Shown here in pieces: positions 32,978 through 41,651 of a stretch of DNA of 64,000 bases (position 1 is the stretch's first letter; the number at the start of each line of letters is the position of its first letter). This DNA is from Chromatiaceae bacterium. GTDB lineage: Bacteria > Pseudomonadota > Gammaproteobacteria > Chromatiales > Chromatiaceae. The notes beneath the pieces are model-generated. The model made no database searches, was not told the origin of the DNA, and saw only the letters and a list, made by a program, of their open reading frames with translations. Where the stretch lies: contig JACKMK010000001.1 in the NCBI GenBank assembly GCA_024235395.1, positions 310,001 through 374,000 on the forward strand, in the 5' to 3' direction. The position numbers and the translations under genes are program-made.

Positions 32978-33955
32978 ATGACGATATTGACAAGCGGACT
33001 CACCCGCGGCCTGACGGCATTGCTGATCGGGATGGCCGCCGGCGTTTCCCAGGCCGCCGAAGATGCCGGGCATGGCTCGGACTATCGCACTTTCCATACC
33101 GATGGGACGATCGGCTACGGACAGATCGGCGACTCGTATACCGCCGACCTCGTGATGTACCTCGCCGGCAATCAGTTCATGGTGATGGAGGAGCTGATCA
33201 AGGATTTTCAGGGCAAACATCCGGATATCGCGACCGTGTATGTCGAGACCATTCCACCGGGTCAGATCCTGCAGGGCCAGCTGCTGAAGCAGGGCCAGAT
33301 CGAAGGAAAGGACACCGCGATGAATCCGGACCTCTATGCCAGCGTCAATCTGAACCACCTGAAGAAGCTGCGCACGCTCGACAAGATGGACAGCTACAAG
33401 ATCTACGTACGCAACCGATTGGAGCTGATGGTCGCTGCGGGCAATCCCAAGGGTATCAAGGGCGCGGAGGACCTGGGCCGCGACGACCTGGTGCAGTCGC
33501 ATCCGAACCCGCTCACCGAGGGCATTTTCAAATTCTACGGCTCGGAGATGCTGAAGGATCTCGGCCTGTACGAGAAAGTCACCGGCGGCGCCCAGTGCAA
33601 GGGCTGCTGGGCGGTACCGGGCAAGACCTGGTTCACGCAACGCCACCACCGCGAGACCCCTCACCGCATCGAGCAGGGTGAGGCGGATGTCGGTATCGTC
33701 TGGACCACCGAGGTCGCCCACGCGAAGGCCGAGGGGCGCAAGATCGATGGTGTGCCGATCGCCGCGCCGTACAACAAGCAGGACAAGGTCGCCTACGCGA
33801 TTGGCCCGTACAAACCGGGCCGCAACCCGGACAACGCGATGCGTTTCCTCGACTACCTCGCGACCACCGACGCACAGGACATCTATGCCAAGTATGGTTT
33901 CGTGCGCGCCACCGCCGAAGAACTGCAGCTGAAGCCGATCCCCAGCGCGAAATAA
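32978..33955 (+). CDS. Orphan periplasmic substrate-binding protein (type 2, ModA-like)
   Basis: A 325-residue protein with a signal peptide (cut near SQAAED, residue 28) and type-2 periplasmic binding-fold features such as VYVETIPPGQILQGQL, NRLELMVAAGNPKGIKG and GEADVGIVWTTEVAHAKAEG. The fold is like molybdate/tungstate and phosphate-type binding proteins. An unusual insert has C-x2-C (Cys207, Cys210) followed by His-rich residues (RHHRETPHR). GGAGGAG fixes the start at 32978. No permease or ATPase gene adjoins it, so substrate and transport partner are unknown. Confidence 0.78.
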   Translation: MTILTSGLTRGLTALLIGMAAGVSQAAEDAGHGSDYRTFHTDGTIGYGQIGDSYTADLVMYLAGNQFMVMEELIKDFQGKHPDIATVYVETIPPGQILQGQLLKQGQIEGKDTAMNPDLYASVNLNHLKKLRTLDKMDSYKIYVRNRLELMVAAGNPKGIKGAEDLGRDDLVQSHPNPLTEGIFKFYGSEMLKDLGLYEKVTGGAQCKGCWAVPGKTWFTQRHHRETPHRIEQGEADVGIVWTTEVAHAKAEGRKIDGVPIAAPYNKQDKVAYAIGPYKPGRNPDNAMRFLDYLATTDAQDIYAKYGFVRATAEELQLKPIPSAK

Positions 33956-33967
33956 TCGCTGCGCATT

Positions 33968-33997
33968 GCCGGTGCGTCGCCATGGCGGCGCACCGGC
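33968..33997 (+). terminator. Strong stem-loop after the binding-protein gene
   Basis: A near-perfect 30-base inverted repeat, with GCCGGTGCG and CGCACCGGC as outer arms and one mismatch inside, lies 12 bases after the stop. It lacks a T-run, so it may be a Rho-assisted end or an mRNA 3' stabiliser. Confidence 0.5.
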
Positions 33998-34096
33998 CCC
34001 CGCGTGGACCGACGAGGTACCACCGACAGATCGTCCACTGAATCGGTCGATTTGAGTATCATCGGTACATTCACGGACGACCCGACGAAACGATCG

Positions 34097-34486
34097 ATGT
34101 CATTGCACAACGCGGGTGCCTGGACGCTCACGGTCCTGTCGCTGGTCGCTGGCCTGGCAGCCAGCATTGCGAGCGACGACTGGACCTGGTTCTCGCGCGC
34201 AGGCGCCGCGGTGGTCGCGGTCGGTATCGTGCTTACCTCGCACCAGATCTTCGAACACAATCGCCGCCTGCTCGATTACCAGCGTCGCGGACTGCGCAGT
34301 AGCCGGTCCGAGGCGCACGGTCCACATGCCCAGGACTGGGCGAACGAAAACAGCATCCGCCAGTTGATTCGCGCGCGCAGTCGCGAGGAAGAGACCTGGC
34401 GCAGTGAGTTCAGCGGGTTTCGCATGCTGGTCGGGGGCACCCTGGTCTGGGGATTTGGCGACCTGCTCGGGGTACTGTTCCGCTGA
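34097..34486 (+). CDS. Small multi-span membrane protein of unknown function
   Basis: A 129-residue protein with three hydrophobic stretches (about 7-25, 33-55 and 108-128) and a charged, Arg/Ser/Glu-rich middle. I do not recognise it. The start is unclear: ATG 34097 is taken because it gives a compact first span, and a GTG at 34004 extends it by 31 residues. Neither has a strong ribosome site. It is convergent with the APH-kinase gene. Confidence 0.55.
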   Translation: MSLHNAGAWTLTVLSLVAGLAASIASDDWTWFSRAGAAVVAVGIVLTSHQIFEHNRRLLDYQRRGLRSSRSEAHGPHAQDWANENSIRQLIRARSREEETWRSEFSGFRMLVGGTLVWGFGDLLGVLFR

Positions 34487-34507
34487 CTGTCCGCAGGCGA
34501 CCGTCGC

Positions 34508-36091
34508 TCAGCCGGCCAGCAGCGCTCTGAGCCGCTCCACCGGAAGCGGGTGCTCGGGCCCCACGGTCAGGCTGTGTGCCTTTTCCGCTTCATCCAGGGG
34601 TTCTGCGGTGGCCAGTTGCGCGTCCAGCACCGCGAGGTCGGCGTCCGAGACGTTGCCGGCCGCCGTGCGACGCCGCTGGATACGATCGCGCAACAGCGTC
34701 CGCGGCGCGTCACAGTCGATGATCACAAACGGCACCCGCAGGTCCGCCGCGAGCGCCCGGAATCGGGCTCGCTGCGCCGCTCGCAGGAAAGTGGCATCGA
34801 CGATGGCGACGTAGCCGGCCGCGATCACGGTGCATGCGAGATCGGCAAGCCGCCCGTAGGTACGTTCGGTCACTTCCGAAGAGTAGCCGCCGATGTCGGT
34901 GGCATCACTGTGCGGATCGATGCCGAGCAGGCGCTTGCGCTCGACGTCGGAGCGTAGTCGAACCGCCCGCAGGTCCCCGGGCAGGCCGGCGGTGACATGA
35001 CTCTTGCCGCTACCGGAGGCGCCATGGGTGATGACCAGTCCACCACGCGCCGGCGCGGTCAACCGGGCCGCCAGATCGAGATAGCTCACGAGTTCGCCAT
35101 TGGCCGATTCACGCTCGAGCGGTGTCAGCTCCTGCTGCAGGCGTATCGCCGCGATCTTCGCGCGCACCAGCGCACGGTAGACCTCGTAGAACTGCAGCAC
35201 GCCGAGTGCGGCATAGTCGCCGCTTTCGTGCAGGTAGGTATCGAGAAAGCGAAACGCGAGGGCGGGAAGCGCGCGGTGGTGCAGGTCCATGGTCAGGAAC
35301 GCGATGTCGTTCGCGGTATCGATCCAGCGCAGTCCGGCGTTGAACTCGATCGCATCGAACACCACGGGTTCGCCGGCGATCAGCGCGACGTTGCCGAGGT
35401 GCAGATCGCCATGACATTCGCGCACCCGCCCGTCGGCCTTGCGCGACCGCAGGACCGGCTCGAGCCGTTCGAATCGCTGTTGTGTCCACGTCTCCAGGGT
35501 GTCCAGTTGCCCTGTGCCGGCGGCCGCGGCGGCGCGGATCTGCACGAAATTCTGCTGCATCGGCTGCAGCGCGACCGCCGGGTCTCCGTACGGCTCGGAC
35601 GGAGCACATACGGCCGCATCGCGATGGAATGCCGCCACGCGCTGCGCCAGGCTTTCGATCAGTCGCGCATCGATCGGCACCTCGGGATTGGCCAGGATCG
35701 CATCCGGGTCGAAGCGCCGCATGCACACGGCCCAGTCGATCACCGGCCCGTCGCCGTCCACCTGCGGTGACCCGATCGATCCGCTGATCGCCGATACACC
35801 GAGGTAGATCTGCGGCGCCAGTCGGCCGTTGAGCCGCAGCTCCTCGCGACAGGCCCGTTCGCGCGCGTCCAGGCTGAGGAAATCGAGAAAACCGAGGTCG
35901 AGCGGCTTCTTCAGCTTGTAGGCGCGTTCTCCGGCCAACACAACGGTCGAGATATGGGTGTCGATGCGACGCCGCTCACCACCACCCTGTGGCCAACGCT
36001 GCGGATCGAGCAGCGAAACGACCAATGCCTCGTGCTGCGCCAGGGTCGCCACTGAGTTGCCAGATGCAGGCGTTCGTCGCTCGTCACTCAT
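34508..36091 (-). CDS. Fusion of an aminoglycoside-phosphotransferase-like domain and a P-loop kinase
   Basis: A 527-residue two-domain protein. Residues 1-330 resemble the APH/choline-kinase fold with the catalytic CHGDLHLGN and DAIEFN. Residues 350-527 are a zeta-toxin/AAA-type small-molecule kinase with Walker A GASGSGKSH. Such bifunctional proteins are widespread and their substrate is not known; antibiotic resistance should not be assumed from the APH name. The ATG at 36091 follows GAGG. It is divergent from the methyltransferase gene across a promoter region. Confidence 0.88.
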   Translation of the reverse strand: MSDERRTPASGNSVATLAQHEALVVSLLDPQRWPQGGGERRRIDTHISTVVLAGERAYKLKKPLDLGFLDFLSLDARERACREELRLNGRLAPQIYLGVSAISGSIGSPQVDGDGPVIDWAVCMRRFDPDAILANPEVPIDARLIESLAQRVAAFHRDAAVCAPSEPYGDPAVALQPMQQNFVQIRAAAAAGTGQLDTLETWTQQRFERLEPVLRSRKADGRVRECHGDLHLGNVALIAGEPVVFDAIEFNAGLRWIDTANDIAFLTMDLHHRALPALAFRFLDTYLHESGDYAALGVLQFYEVYRALVRAKIAAIRLQQELTPLERESANGELVSYLDLAARLTAPARGGLVITHGASGSGKSHVTAGLPGDLRAVRLRSDVERKRLLGIDPHSDATDIGGYSSEVTERTYGRLADLACTVIAAGYVAIVDATFLRAAQRARFRALAADLRVPFVIIDCDAPRTLLRDRIQRRRTAAGNVSDADLAVLDAQLATAEPLDEAEKAHSLTVGPEHPLPVERLRALLAG

Positions 36092-36154
36092 CAGCGTGGT
36101 CCTCGTTCGGCCGGCGTTGACCTTCCGGCAGTTTGCCATGTACCGCGCCGGAAT

Positions 36155-36166
36155 CGACTGCAGTCG
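36155..36166. repeat. 12-bp perfect palindrome
   Basis: CGACTGCAGTCG lies in the divergent region between the APH-kinase and the methyltransferase gene, 24 bases from an FNR-like box. It could be a protein-binding site. Confidence 0.35.
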
Positions 36167-36189
36167 CCGTCGCCGCCCGCTCGGCGCGA

Positions 36190-36203
36190 TTGATCCAGAT
36201 CAT
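36190..36203. promoter_or_regulatory. FNR/ANR-like box
   Basis: TTGATCCAGATCAT matches the FNR/ANR consensus TTGATnnnnATCAA at 9 of 10 defined positions. It lies in a divergent promoter region, about 99 bases before the APH-kinase start and 95 before the methyltransferase start. Confidence 0.5.
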
Positions 36204-36238
36204 GCGTCATGGAAATCGCCGCGCATTGAGAACACGCA

Positions 36239-36268
36239 TTGTCAGACGGCCGGCGGCATGCATACACT
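36239..36268 (+). promoter_or_regulatory. Predicted sigma-70 promoter for the methyltransferase gene
   Basis: TTGTCA (36239-36244; 5/6) is followed after 18 bases by TACACT (36263-36268; 4/6). The FNR-like box is centred about 78 bases upstream of the implied start. Confidence 0.4.
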
Positions 36269-36297
36269 GGTGCGAAAAACTTTCGGAGCTTTCCCCG

Positions 36298-37014
36298 ATG
36301 ATGCAGATTGCGCGCGGTGGCTCACTGCCCCGCACTTCCGATTTCGAGTTGATCGGCAGGTTGTTACCCCTCGAGGGAACGCGCCTGCTGGAGCTCGGTT
36401 GCGGTGCCGCGTTCACGACGCGCCGCCTCGCGGAGACCTTTGCGTTGCGCGAGATCGTCGCGATGGAGGTCGACCGGATCCAGCACGAGAAAAATCTGTT
36501 GATCCCCGACCTGCCCAACGTCACCTTCACGTTCGGCGGTGCCGAGGCGATCGGCCTGCCCGACGAAATGGTCGACGCGGTCATCATGCTCAAGTCGCTG
36601 CACCACGTCCCGGTCGAGGCGATGGACACTGCGTTCAGTGAGATCGCCCGGGTGCTGCGTCCCGGCGGCATGGCATACATCTCGGAACCGGTCTACGCGG
36701 GTGAATTCAACGAGATCCTGCGCCTGTTCAACGACGAACGGACCGTCAGGGAGGCGGCGTTCGAGGCGACGCGCCGCGCGGTCGACGAGCGGGCGTTCGA
36801 CCTCCAGGAGGAGATCCATTTCGCGACGGTCACCCGGTTCGAGGGGTTCGAGGAATTCGAAAGCCGGATCATCGGTGCGACCCATTCGACGTTCGATATC
36901 GACGACGCGCTGCTCGAACGGATCAGGGAGGCATTCCTGCCGCATGTCGCGCGCGACGGCATCGCCGAGTTCGTCAATCCGATGCGGCTCGACCTGCTGC
37001 GCAAACCGGATTGA
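36298..37014 (+). CDS. Class I SAM-dependent methyltransferase
   Basis: A 238-residue protein with the SAM-binding motif LLELGCGAAFTTRRLA at about residues 24-39, the acidic MEVDRI, and IGLPDEMVDAVIMLKSLHH at motif IV/V. The fold matches methyltransferase type 11 (UbiE/COQ5-like). Its acceptor is unknown. GGAG lies 9 bases ahead of the chosen ATG at 36298; upstream in-frame ATGs overlap the promoter region. A SixA-like gene follows after 73 bases. Confidence 0.8.
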   Translation: MMQIARGGSLPRTSDFELIGRLLPLEGTRLLELGCGAAFTTRRLAETFALREIVAMEVDRIQHEKNLLIPDLPNVTFTFGGAEAIGLPDEMVDAVIMLKSLHHVPVEAMDTAFSEIARVLRPGGMAYISEPVYAGEFNEILRLFNDERTVREAAFEATRRAVDERAFDLQEEIHFATVTRFEGFEEFESRIIGATHSTFDIDDALLERIREAFLPHVARDGIAEFVNPMRLDLLRKPD

Positions 37015-37087
37015 GGCAGACCGACACCCCCGAGCGGAGGTTCGTGTTAGCGTAACGCGACCGATAGCGTCACAGGTCAAGCCGACG

Positions 37088-37597
37088 ATGCCTACCCTGA
37101 TCCTGTTCCGACACGGCAAGTCCGACTGGAATGCCGACTATGCGAGCGATCATGAACGCCCGTTGACGCAACGCGGCAGGGAAGCGGCACGCCTGATGGG
37201 CCGCCTGCTGTGGCAGTCCGGTCAATTGCCCGATCTGGCGGTCAGTTCGACCGCGGTGCGCGCACGGGACACCCTCAGGCACGCCGCACAGGCCGGGCAC
37301 TGGCACTGTCCGACACGCATCGAGCGCGCGCTTTACGAGACCACGGCCGCCGATACGCTGGCCTGGGTCCAGGCGCTCGACGAGAACCCGGACTGCCTGT
37401 TGCTGACCGGCCATGAGCCGACCTGGTCCGACCTGGCCGGCCGCCTGATCGGCAACGCGACGATCCGCTTTCCGACCGGCGCCATGTTGCGCATCGATTT
37501 TGCCGCCCCGTCCTGGTCGGCGGTCGGTTTCGGCGACGGCGAGATGCGCTGGCTGGCGACGCCGAAACTGCTGCAGAAGGTGAAGGGGCGCGGCTGA
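37088..37597 (+). CDS. sixA: SixA-type histidine phosphatase family protein
   Basis: A 169-residue member of the histidine phosphatase superfamily. FRHGKSDWNADYASDHERPLT contains the catalytic RHG and the SixA-type spacing; VSSTAVRARDTLRHA and LLLTGHEPTW hold the second Arg and catalytic His. SixA removes phosphate from His residues of the PTS or phosphorelay proteins. Such short proteins are also annotated as general phosphohistidine phosphatases. It is convergent with ydbL, 10 bases apart. Confidence 0.85.
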   Translation: MPTLILFRHGKSDWNADYASDHERPLTQRGREAARLMGRLLWQSGQLPDLAVSSTAVRARDTLRHAAQAGHWHCPTRIERALYETTAADTLAWVQALDENPDCLLLTGHEPTWSDLAGRLIGNATIRFPTGAMLRIDFAAPSWSAVGFGDGEMRWLATPKLLQKVKGRG

Positions 37598-37607
37598 CGC
37601 GGGTGCT

Positions 37608-38228
37608 TCAGCGCTGCTTCCAGGCGCCGCCCGCGTCCTGGTACCAATAGCCCTTGAGGGCCTCCTGTACCCAGACCTTCGCAAAGGTCGAGCGCACATC
37701 GGCCTCCCACTCCGGGTGTCCGTTGGCGCGGGCGATCTCGCGGTACAGATTCGCGCGGTCGGCATTCTCGTCCGCCACCAGCTTCTTCACCTTGTTGCGC
37801 TCCGGCAACGGCACCGCATTGAGATCGCGAATCGCATCCGAACCGTTGTTGTCGAAGCCGACCGCACCGCTGCGGTAGTAAGGCGCAAGCGCCGCCTGGC
37901 GTTGCTTCATGCTGCCGCGGATCGCGCTGATCGCCGGCGTGCTGATATTGATGTCGGCCTGGGCCGCATGCGCCGCCGGCACCAGCGCCTCGAGCACGCG
38001 GCCGAAGGCCAACGCCAAGGGATGGATCCCATGGCTACGCGATTCACCCTTCTGTTCCGGGGCCGGCTGCGCCGGCGGTGCCGGTTCCGCCTGATCGCTT
38101 TTGAGTACATCGCGCACGATGGTACGCGCCGCCTCTTCGGCCGCCGCGGCGGGGAAGTAGATATTGATCGTCACGCAGGCCGTGAGCGCCAACAGCATCA
38201 ATGGAAAACCGAATACCTTCTTGACCAT
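37608..38228 (-). CDS. ydbL: DUF1318 (YdbL) lipoprotein with YnbE-like N-terminus
   Basis: A 206-residue lipoprotein with lipobox LALTAC (Cys18). Right after the Cys comes TINIYFPAAAAEEAA, which resembles the short beta-strand of the lipoprotein YnbE. A Pro-rich linker leads to a DUF1318 domain (about 90-206, ending EALKGYWYQ) like E. coli YdbL. In E. coli, YnbE and YdbL are separate and work with YdbH in lipid transport to the outer membrane; here one gene follows ydbH by 17 bases and no separate ynbE is seen. Fusion of the two roles is inferred from the motifs. Confidence 0.8.
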   Translation of the reverse strand: MVKKVFGFPLMLLALTACVTINIYFPAAAAEEAARTIVRDVLKSDQAEPAPPAQPAPEQKGESRSHGIHPLALAFGRVLEALVPAAHAAQADINISTPAISAIRGSMKQRQAALAPYYRSGAVGFDNNGSDAIRDLNAVPLPERNKVKKLVADENADRANLYREIARANGHPEWEADVRSTFAKVWVQEALKGYWYQDAGGAWKQR

Positions 38229-38245
38229 GCGTCACCCTTCCCCGC

Positions 38246-40342
38246 TCATTTGACCTGTGCCCCTTCGACCCGGATCTGCCGCAGACGTTCCACGAGTTCC
38301 TTCCAGGCCACGCTGCGGTTGCGCCCGATCACATCGATACGCGGCAGCCCCGCTCCCTTGACAAGGTAATAGCCGCCATCCGGGCGCGCAAGACCGTCGA
38401 TCTGGGCGCGTTCGCCGTCGAGCGCAATGCGCAGGTCGATGCGATCGTAACGGAACTCGTCGAACACGCTCAGCACGGTACTCGACAGCCCGGCCGGGAT
38501 GCCGCTGCCCAGCTCGGTGAGGTTCTCGACCGCCCGCTGGCTGATCCGGTGACGTGAATCGTCGCCGGCCGGTGTGTACAGGTGCATTCCGAAATGTGCC
38601 GGCTGCCATCCCACCAGTTGCAGACCTTCCACGTCGCCGTCGAGTTGTCCCTCGATGCGCCCGAACGAAAAGGTGTTGGTCAGCGCTTCGAGGTTCAAAC
38701 CGCGCAGGGTCGCATCGGCCGAGAGTACCGGCGCCGCGCCGAAAGGTTCCTGGATGCGCAGGCCGGTGACCCGCACCTCGCCGCCGAAGGCGCTCATCTC
38801 CAGCCCACCGCCGATCGTGAACACCTGGTCCGCATAGCGCATGTCGCGCAACTGACCGGTGACGACGCCACCGAACGGGGGCCACTGCAGTGCCGCGGTC
38901 AACTGCTCCAGGGACACGCCATGCAACGACGCGCTGGCCTGCCAACGTGTCGCCGAATCGGCCACCAGCGCGCCATTCAACACGAAACTGTCGAGCGCCA
39001 CCTCGCCACCCAGCAGGGGTACGACCACCGGTTCGAGCAGTTCGAACCGCTCGCCGGCGAATCGCGCCCGGATCGCGAAGCCACCGGTCGGTATGCGGTA
39101 CAGCGCGGCGTCGGCAATCTCCAGGCGCGATACCGACACCTCGCGGTTGCGCTCCCAGGCGACGCTGCCGCTGGTTCGGCCCAGGGTGAATCGACCCCGT
39201 TGGTCCGACAGCGCCAGGTCATGCAGCTGCAGACCTGCCTGTTCGACGCCCCGGCTGTCGAAATGCAGCACGACCCCGACCTGTCCACCGACCTGCATGT
39301 CGTCGACGGCGCTGCCGATCAGGAAGGGCTGCAGCAGACGCCGGTACAGGCGCCCGGCGTCGTCGCTCTGCGCGGCGATCGTCAGGTCTTCGACCGCCAT
39401 CTCGGCGCCGCCGAAGCGCCCCGTCCCCGAGACGTGCGCGGTCTGCGCAAGCAGCACGGACCAGCTGTCCAGGTTCAGCCGCGCCGGGTCCTGCGACCAG
39501 CGTCCGGTGACCGTGGCCTCGATCGCCCCCTGCGCCGCGTCCAGGTACAGCGGGTCGCTGTACAGAGCGCCACCGGGCCACGCGAGGCGCGCGTCGAACC
39601 GCCAGTCCGCGATGTCGCGTTGCGCGTCGATATGGAGTTTCGCGTTGATGTTTTCGGCGGCCTGTAGACCATCCGGGGACGCGTAGCTCCACTGGTCGAA
39701 CGCGAGCTCGGCGCTGAGCCGTTGCGGCGACGCCGCTGCGCCGGTGATCTCGAGCGAGCCGCTCGTGCGACCCTTGATCTGCCAGTCGCGCGGCAGTTCC
39801 AACGCCCGGCCGAGTGGTCCGATCCGGGCGAGCGCGACACGTTTTGGTTGCACACGGAGGGTCCAGGCATCGTCGTGCCGAGTCAACGTGATGGCGACCT
39901 CGCCACCGGCGAGCGCCAGCTTCGGAATCGTCAGCTGGGCATCGCCCTCGGGTGCATAGGTGCCCTGCCAGGTGGCGTCCTGTGCCTGCAGCGGTGAATC
40001 GTCGACCTGCAGCCGGCCATCGCCGCATGCCCAGCCACCGGCATCGTGCAGGGCGTTCGGGCAGGTCAGTCGCAGGCCATGTACGGAGCCATAGTCGTCC
40101 GGCAGCGACAGCTCGGCGAGCTCGATCGACAATGCCAGGACGTCCGCTGCGGTTTCGGTGACGTCGATGGCGATGCCATGCGCGGCCCAGCTGTCTGCCT
40201 GGATGTCTTCGACCGCGAATGCGAAACGCAACGCCGCGATGACCGGCACGCTCGGCAATGCCAGCACGCCGACAAGGATCGCCGAGTACCACGCGGTGCG
40301 CTTCACCTGCCGCAATGTGCGGCGACCGGCCACATGCGTCAA
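38246..40342 (-). CDS. ydbH: YdbH-like AsmA-family intermembrane lipid transport protein
   Basis: A 698-residue protein with one N-terminal anchor (about residues 18-42) and a long periplasmic beta-groove region. The C-terminal part includes IEGQLDGDVEGLQLVGWQPAHF and ENLTELGSGIP, as in YdbH, one of the three paralogues (with TamB and YhdP) that bridge inner and outer membranes. Start is tentative: a TTG at 40342 is the longest, with a GTG nearer the anchor. It heads a two-gene operon with the ydbL-type lipoprotein. Confidence 0.82.
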   Translation of the reverse strand: MTHVAGRRTLRQVKRTAWYSAILVGVLALPSVPVIAALRFAFAVEDIQADSWAAHGIAIDVTETAADVLALSIELAELSLPDDYGSVHGLRLTCPNALHDAGGWACGDGRLQVDDSPLQAQDATWQGTYAPEGDAQLTIPKLALAGGEVAITLTRHDDAWTLRVQPKRVALARIGPLGRALELPRDWQIKGRTSGSLEITGAAASPQRLSAELAFDQWSYASPDGLQAAENINAKLHIDAQRDIADWRFDARLAWPGGALYSDPLYLDAAQGAIEATVTGRWSQDPARLNLDSWSVLLAQTAHVSGTGRFGGAEMAVEDLTIAAQSDDAGRLYRRLLQPFLIGSAVDDMQVGGQVGVVLHFDSRGVEQAGLQLHDLALSDQRGRFTLGRTSGSVAWERNREVSVSRLEIADAALYRIPTGGFAIRARFAGERFELLEPVVVPLLGGEVALDSFVLNGALVADSATRWQASASLHGVSLEQLTAALQWPPFGGVVTGQLRDMRYADQVFTIGGGLEMSAFGGEVRVTGLRIQEPFGAAPVLSADATLRGLNLEALTNTFSFGRIEGQLDGDVEGLQLVGWQPAHFGMHLYTPAGDDSRHRISQRAVENLTELGSGIPAGLSSTVLSVFDEFRYDRIDLRIALDGERAQIDGLARPDGGYYLVKGAGLPRIDVIGRNRSVAWKELVERLRQIRVEGAQVK

Positions 40343-40384
40343 GTCCCGTTGGCGGGGCCTGTGACCGCACAGTCAATGTATGAA

Positions 40385-40412
40385 GGTCGCCGGGGATCCG
40401 GCAGCGGCGACC
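40385..40412 (-). terminator. Hairpin downstream of the prp operon
   Basis: GGTCGCC and GGCGACC arms (7 bp, 14-base loop) lie between the prpF stop and the ydbH start. Second GC-rich pairing nearby could extend it. There is no T-run on the minus strand, so assignment as a terminator is weak. Confidence 0.35.
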
Positions 40413-40455
40413 GCGTCCCCGGATTCCCGCTGTTCGCGGGGCGCCGCACCGGTGA

Positions 40456-41634
40456 TCAGTAGGCGTCGCCCGGAATCCGCACCCACCCCTCCATGAGCAC
40501 GCGTGCGCTGCGGCTCATGACGACCTTGTCGACCGCCCAGCTACCGTCGCGCCGGCTCGCACCGGCACCGACGCGCAGCGTACCGGACGGATGGCCGAAG
40601 GTGACCGCATCGCGATCACCGCCGCCCGCGGCCAGATTGACCAGGGTGCCCGGGATCGCCGCGGCCGTGCCGATCGCGACCGCCGCGGTGCCCATCATCG
40701 CGTGGTGGAGCTTGCCCATCGAGAGCGCGCGCACGTTCAGATCGATGTCGCGGGCGTGGATCTGTTTGCCGCTCGAGGCCCGGTAGTCCCGCGCCGGGGC
40801 GACGAACGCGACCTTCGGCGTATGCTGACGCGCGGCCGCCTGTTCGACGCTGTCGATAAGGCCCATGCGTACCGCACCATGGGCACGGATGGTCTCGAAA
40901 GTGGCCAGTGCCTGCGCATCACCGTTGATCGCCTCCTGCAACTCAGTGCCGGTGTAACCGATGTCCTCGGCGTTGACGAAGATCGTCGGGATGCCCGCAT
41001 TGATCAGCGTCGCCCGCAAGGTGCCGACCCCGGGCACCGCCAAGTCATCGACGAGATTGCCGGTCGGAAACAGCGCGCCGTCGGCGTCCGCGGGATCGAG
41101 GAACTCGATCCGCACCTCGGCCGCCGGGAAGGTCACCCCGTCGAGTTCGAAGTCGCCTGTCTCCTGGACCTCGCCATCGGCGATCGGCACGTGGGCGATG
41201 ATCGTCTTGCCGATGTTGGCCTGCCAGATACGCACCACCGCGGTGCCGTTCGGCGGCACCCGTGCCGCATCGACCAGACCGCTCGCGATCGCGAACGACC
41301 CGACCGCCGCCGTGAGGTTGCCGCAGTTGCCGCTCCAGTCGACGAAGGGTTTGTCGATCGAGACCTGTCCGAACAGGTAGTCGACATCGTGATCCGGCCG
41401 GGTGCTCTTCGACAGGATCACCGTCTTGCTGGTGCTCGAGGTCGCGCCGCCCATGCCGTCGGTGTGCTTGCCGTACGGGTCCGGGCTGCCGATCACGCGC
41501 AGCAACAGGCGGTCGCGGGCCTCACCCGGCGCCTGGGCGGCTGCCGGCAGGTCCTCCAGTCGGAAGAACACGCCCTTGCTGGTGCCGCCGCGCATGTAGA
41601 CCGCCGGGATCCGTACCTGGGGTGCAAAAACCAT
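40456..41634 (-). CDS. prpF: PrpF, 2-methylaconitate cis-trans isomerase
   Basis: PrpF isomerises 2-methyl-trans-aconitate, produced by AcnD, to the cis form that aconitase hydrates. The 392-residue protein has the diaminopimelate-epimerase-like fold with MRGGTSKGVFF near the N-terminus and WSGNCGNLTAAVG (catalytic Cys in a GNCGN motif). ATG 41634 follows GGAG by 9 bases and lies 17 bases after acnD. It closes the operon. Confidence 0.95.
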   Translation of the reverse strand: MVFAPQVRIPAVYMRGGTSKGVFFRLEDLPAAAQAPGEARDRLLLRVIGSPDPYGKHTDGMGGATSSTSKTVILSKSTRPDHDVDYLFGQVSIDKPFVDWSGNCGNLTAAVGSFAIASGLVDAARVPPNGTAVVRIWQANIGKTIIAHVPIADGEVQETGDFELDGVTFPAAEVRIEFLDPADADGALFPTGNLVDDLAVPGVGTLRATLINAGIPTIFVNAEDIGYTGTELQEAINGDAQALATFETIRAHGAVRMGLIDSVEQAAARQHTPKVAFVAPARDYRASSGKQIHARDIDLNVRALSMGKLHHAMMGTAAVAIGTAAAIPGTLVNLAAGGGDRDAVTFGHPSGTLRVGAGASRRDGSWAVDKVVMSRSARVLMEGWVRIPGDAY

Positions 41635-41651
41635 GTTCGTCGTCTCCGCGA

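Noticed and set aside
34508..36091. Aminoglycoside resistance gene
   Set aside because: The APH-like domain is fused to a P-loop kinase in a chromosomal, non-mobile setting; this common fusion family is not a known resistance determinant.
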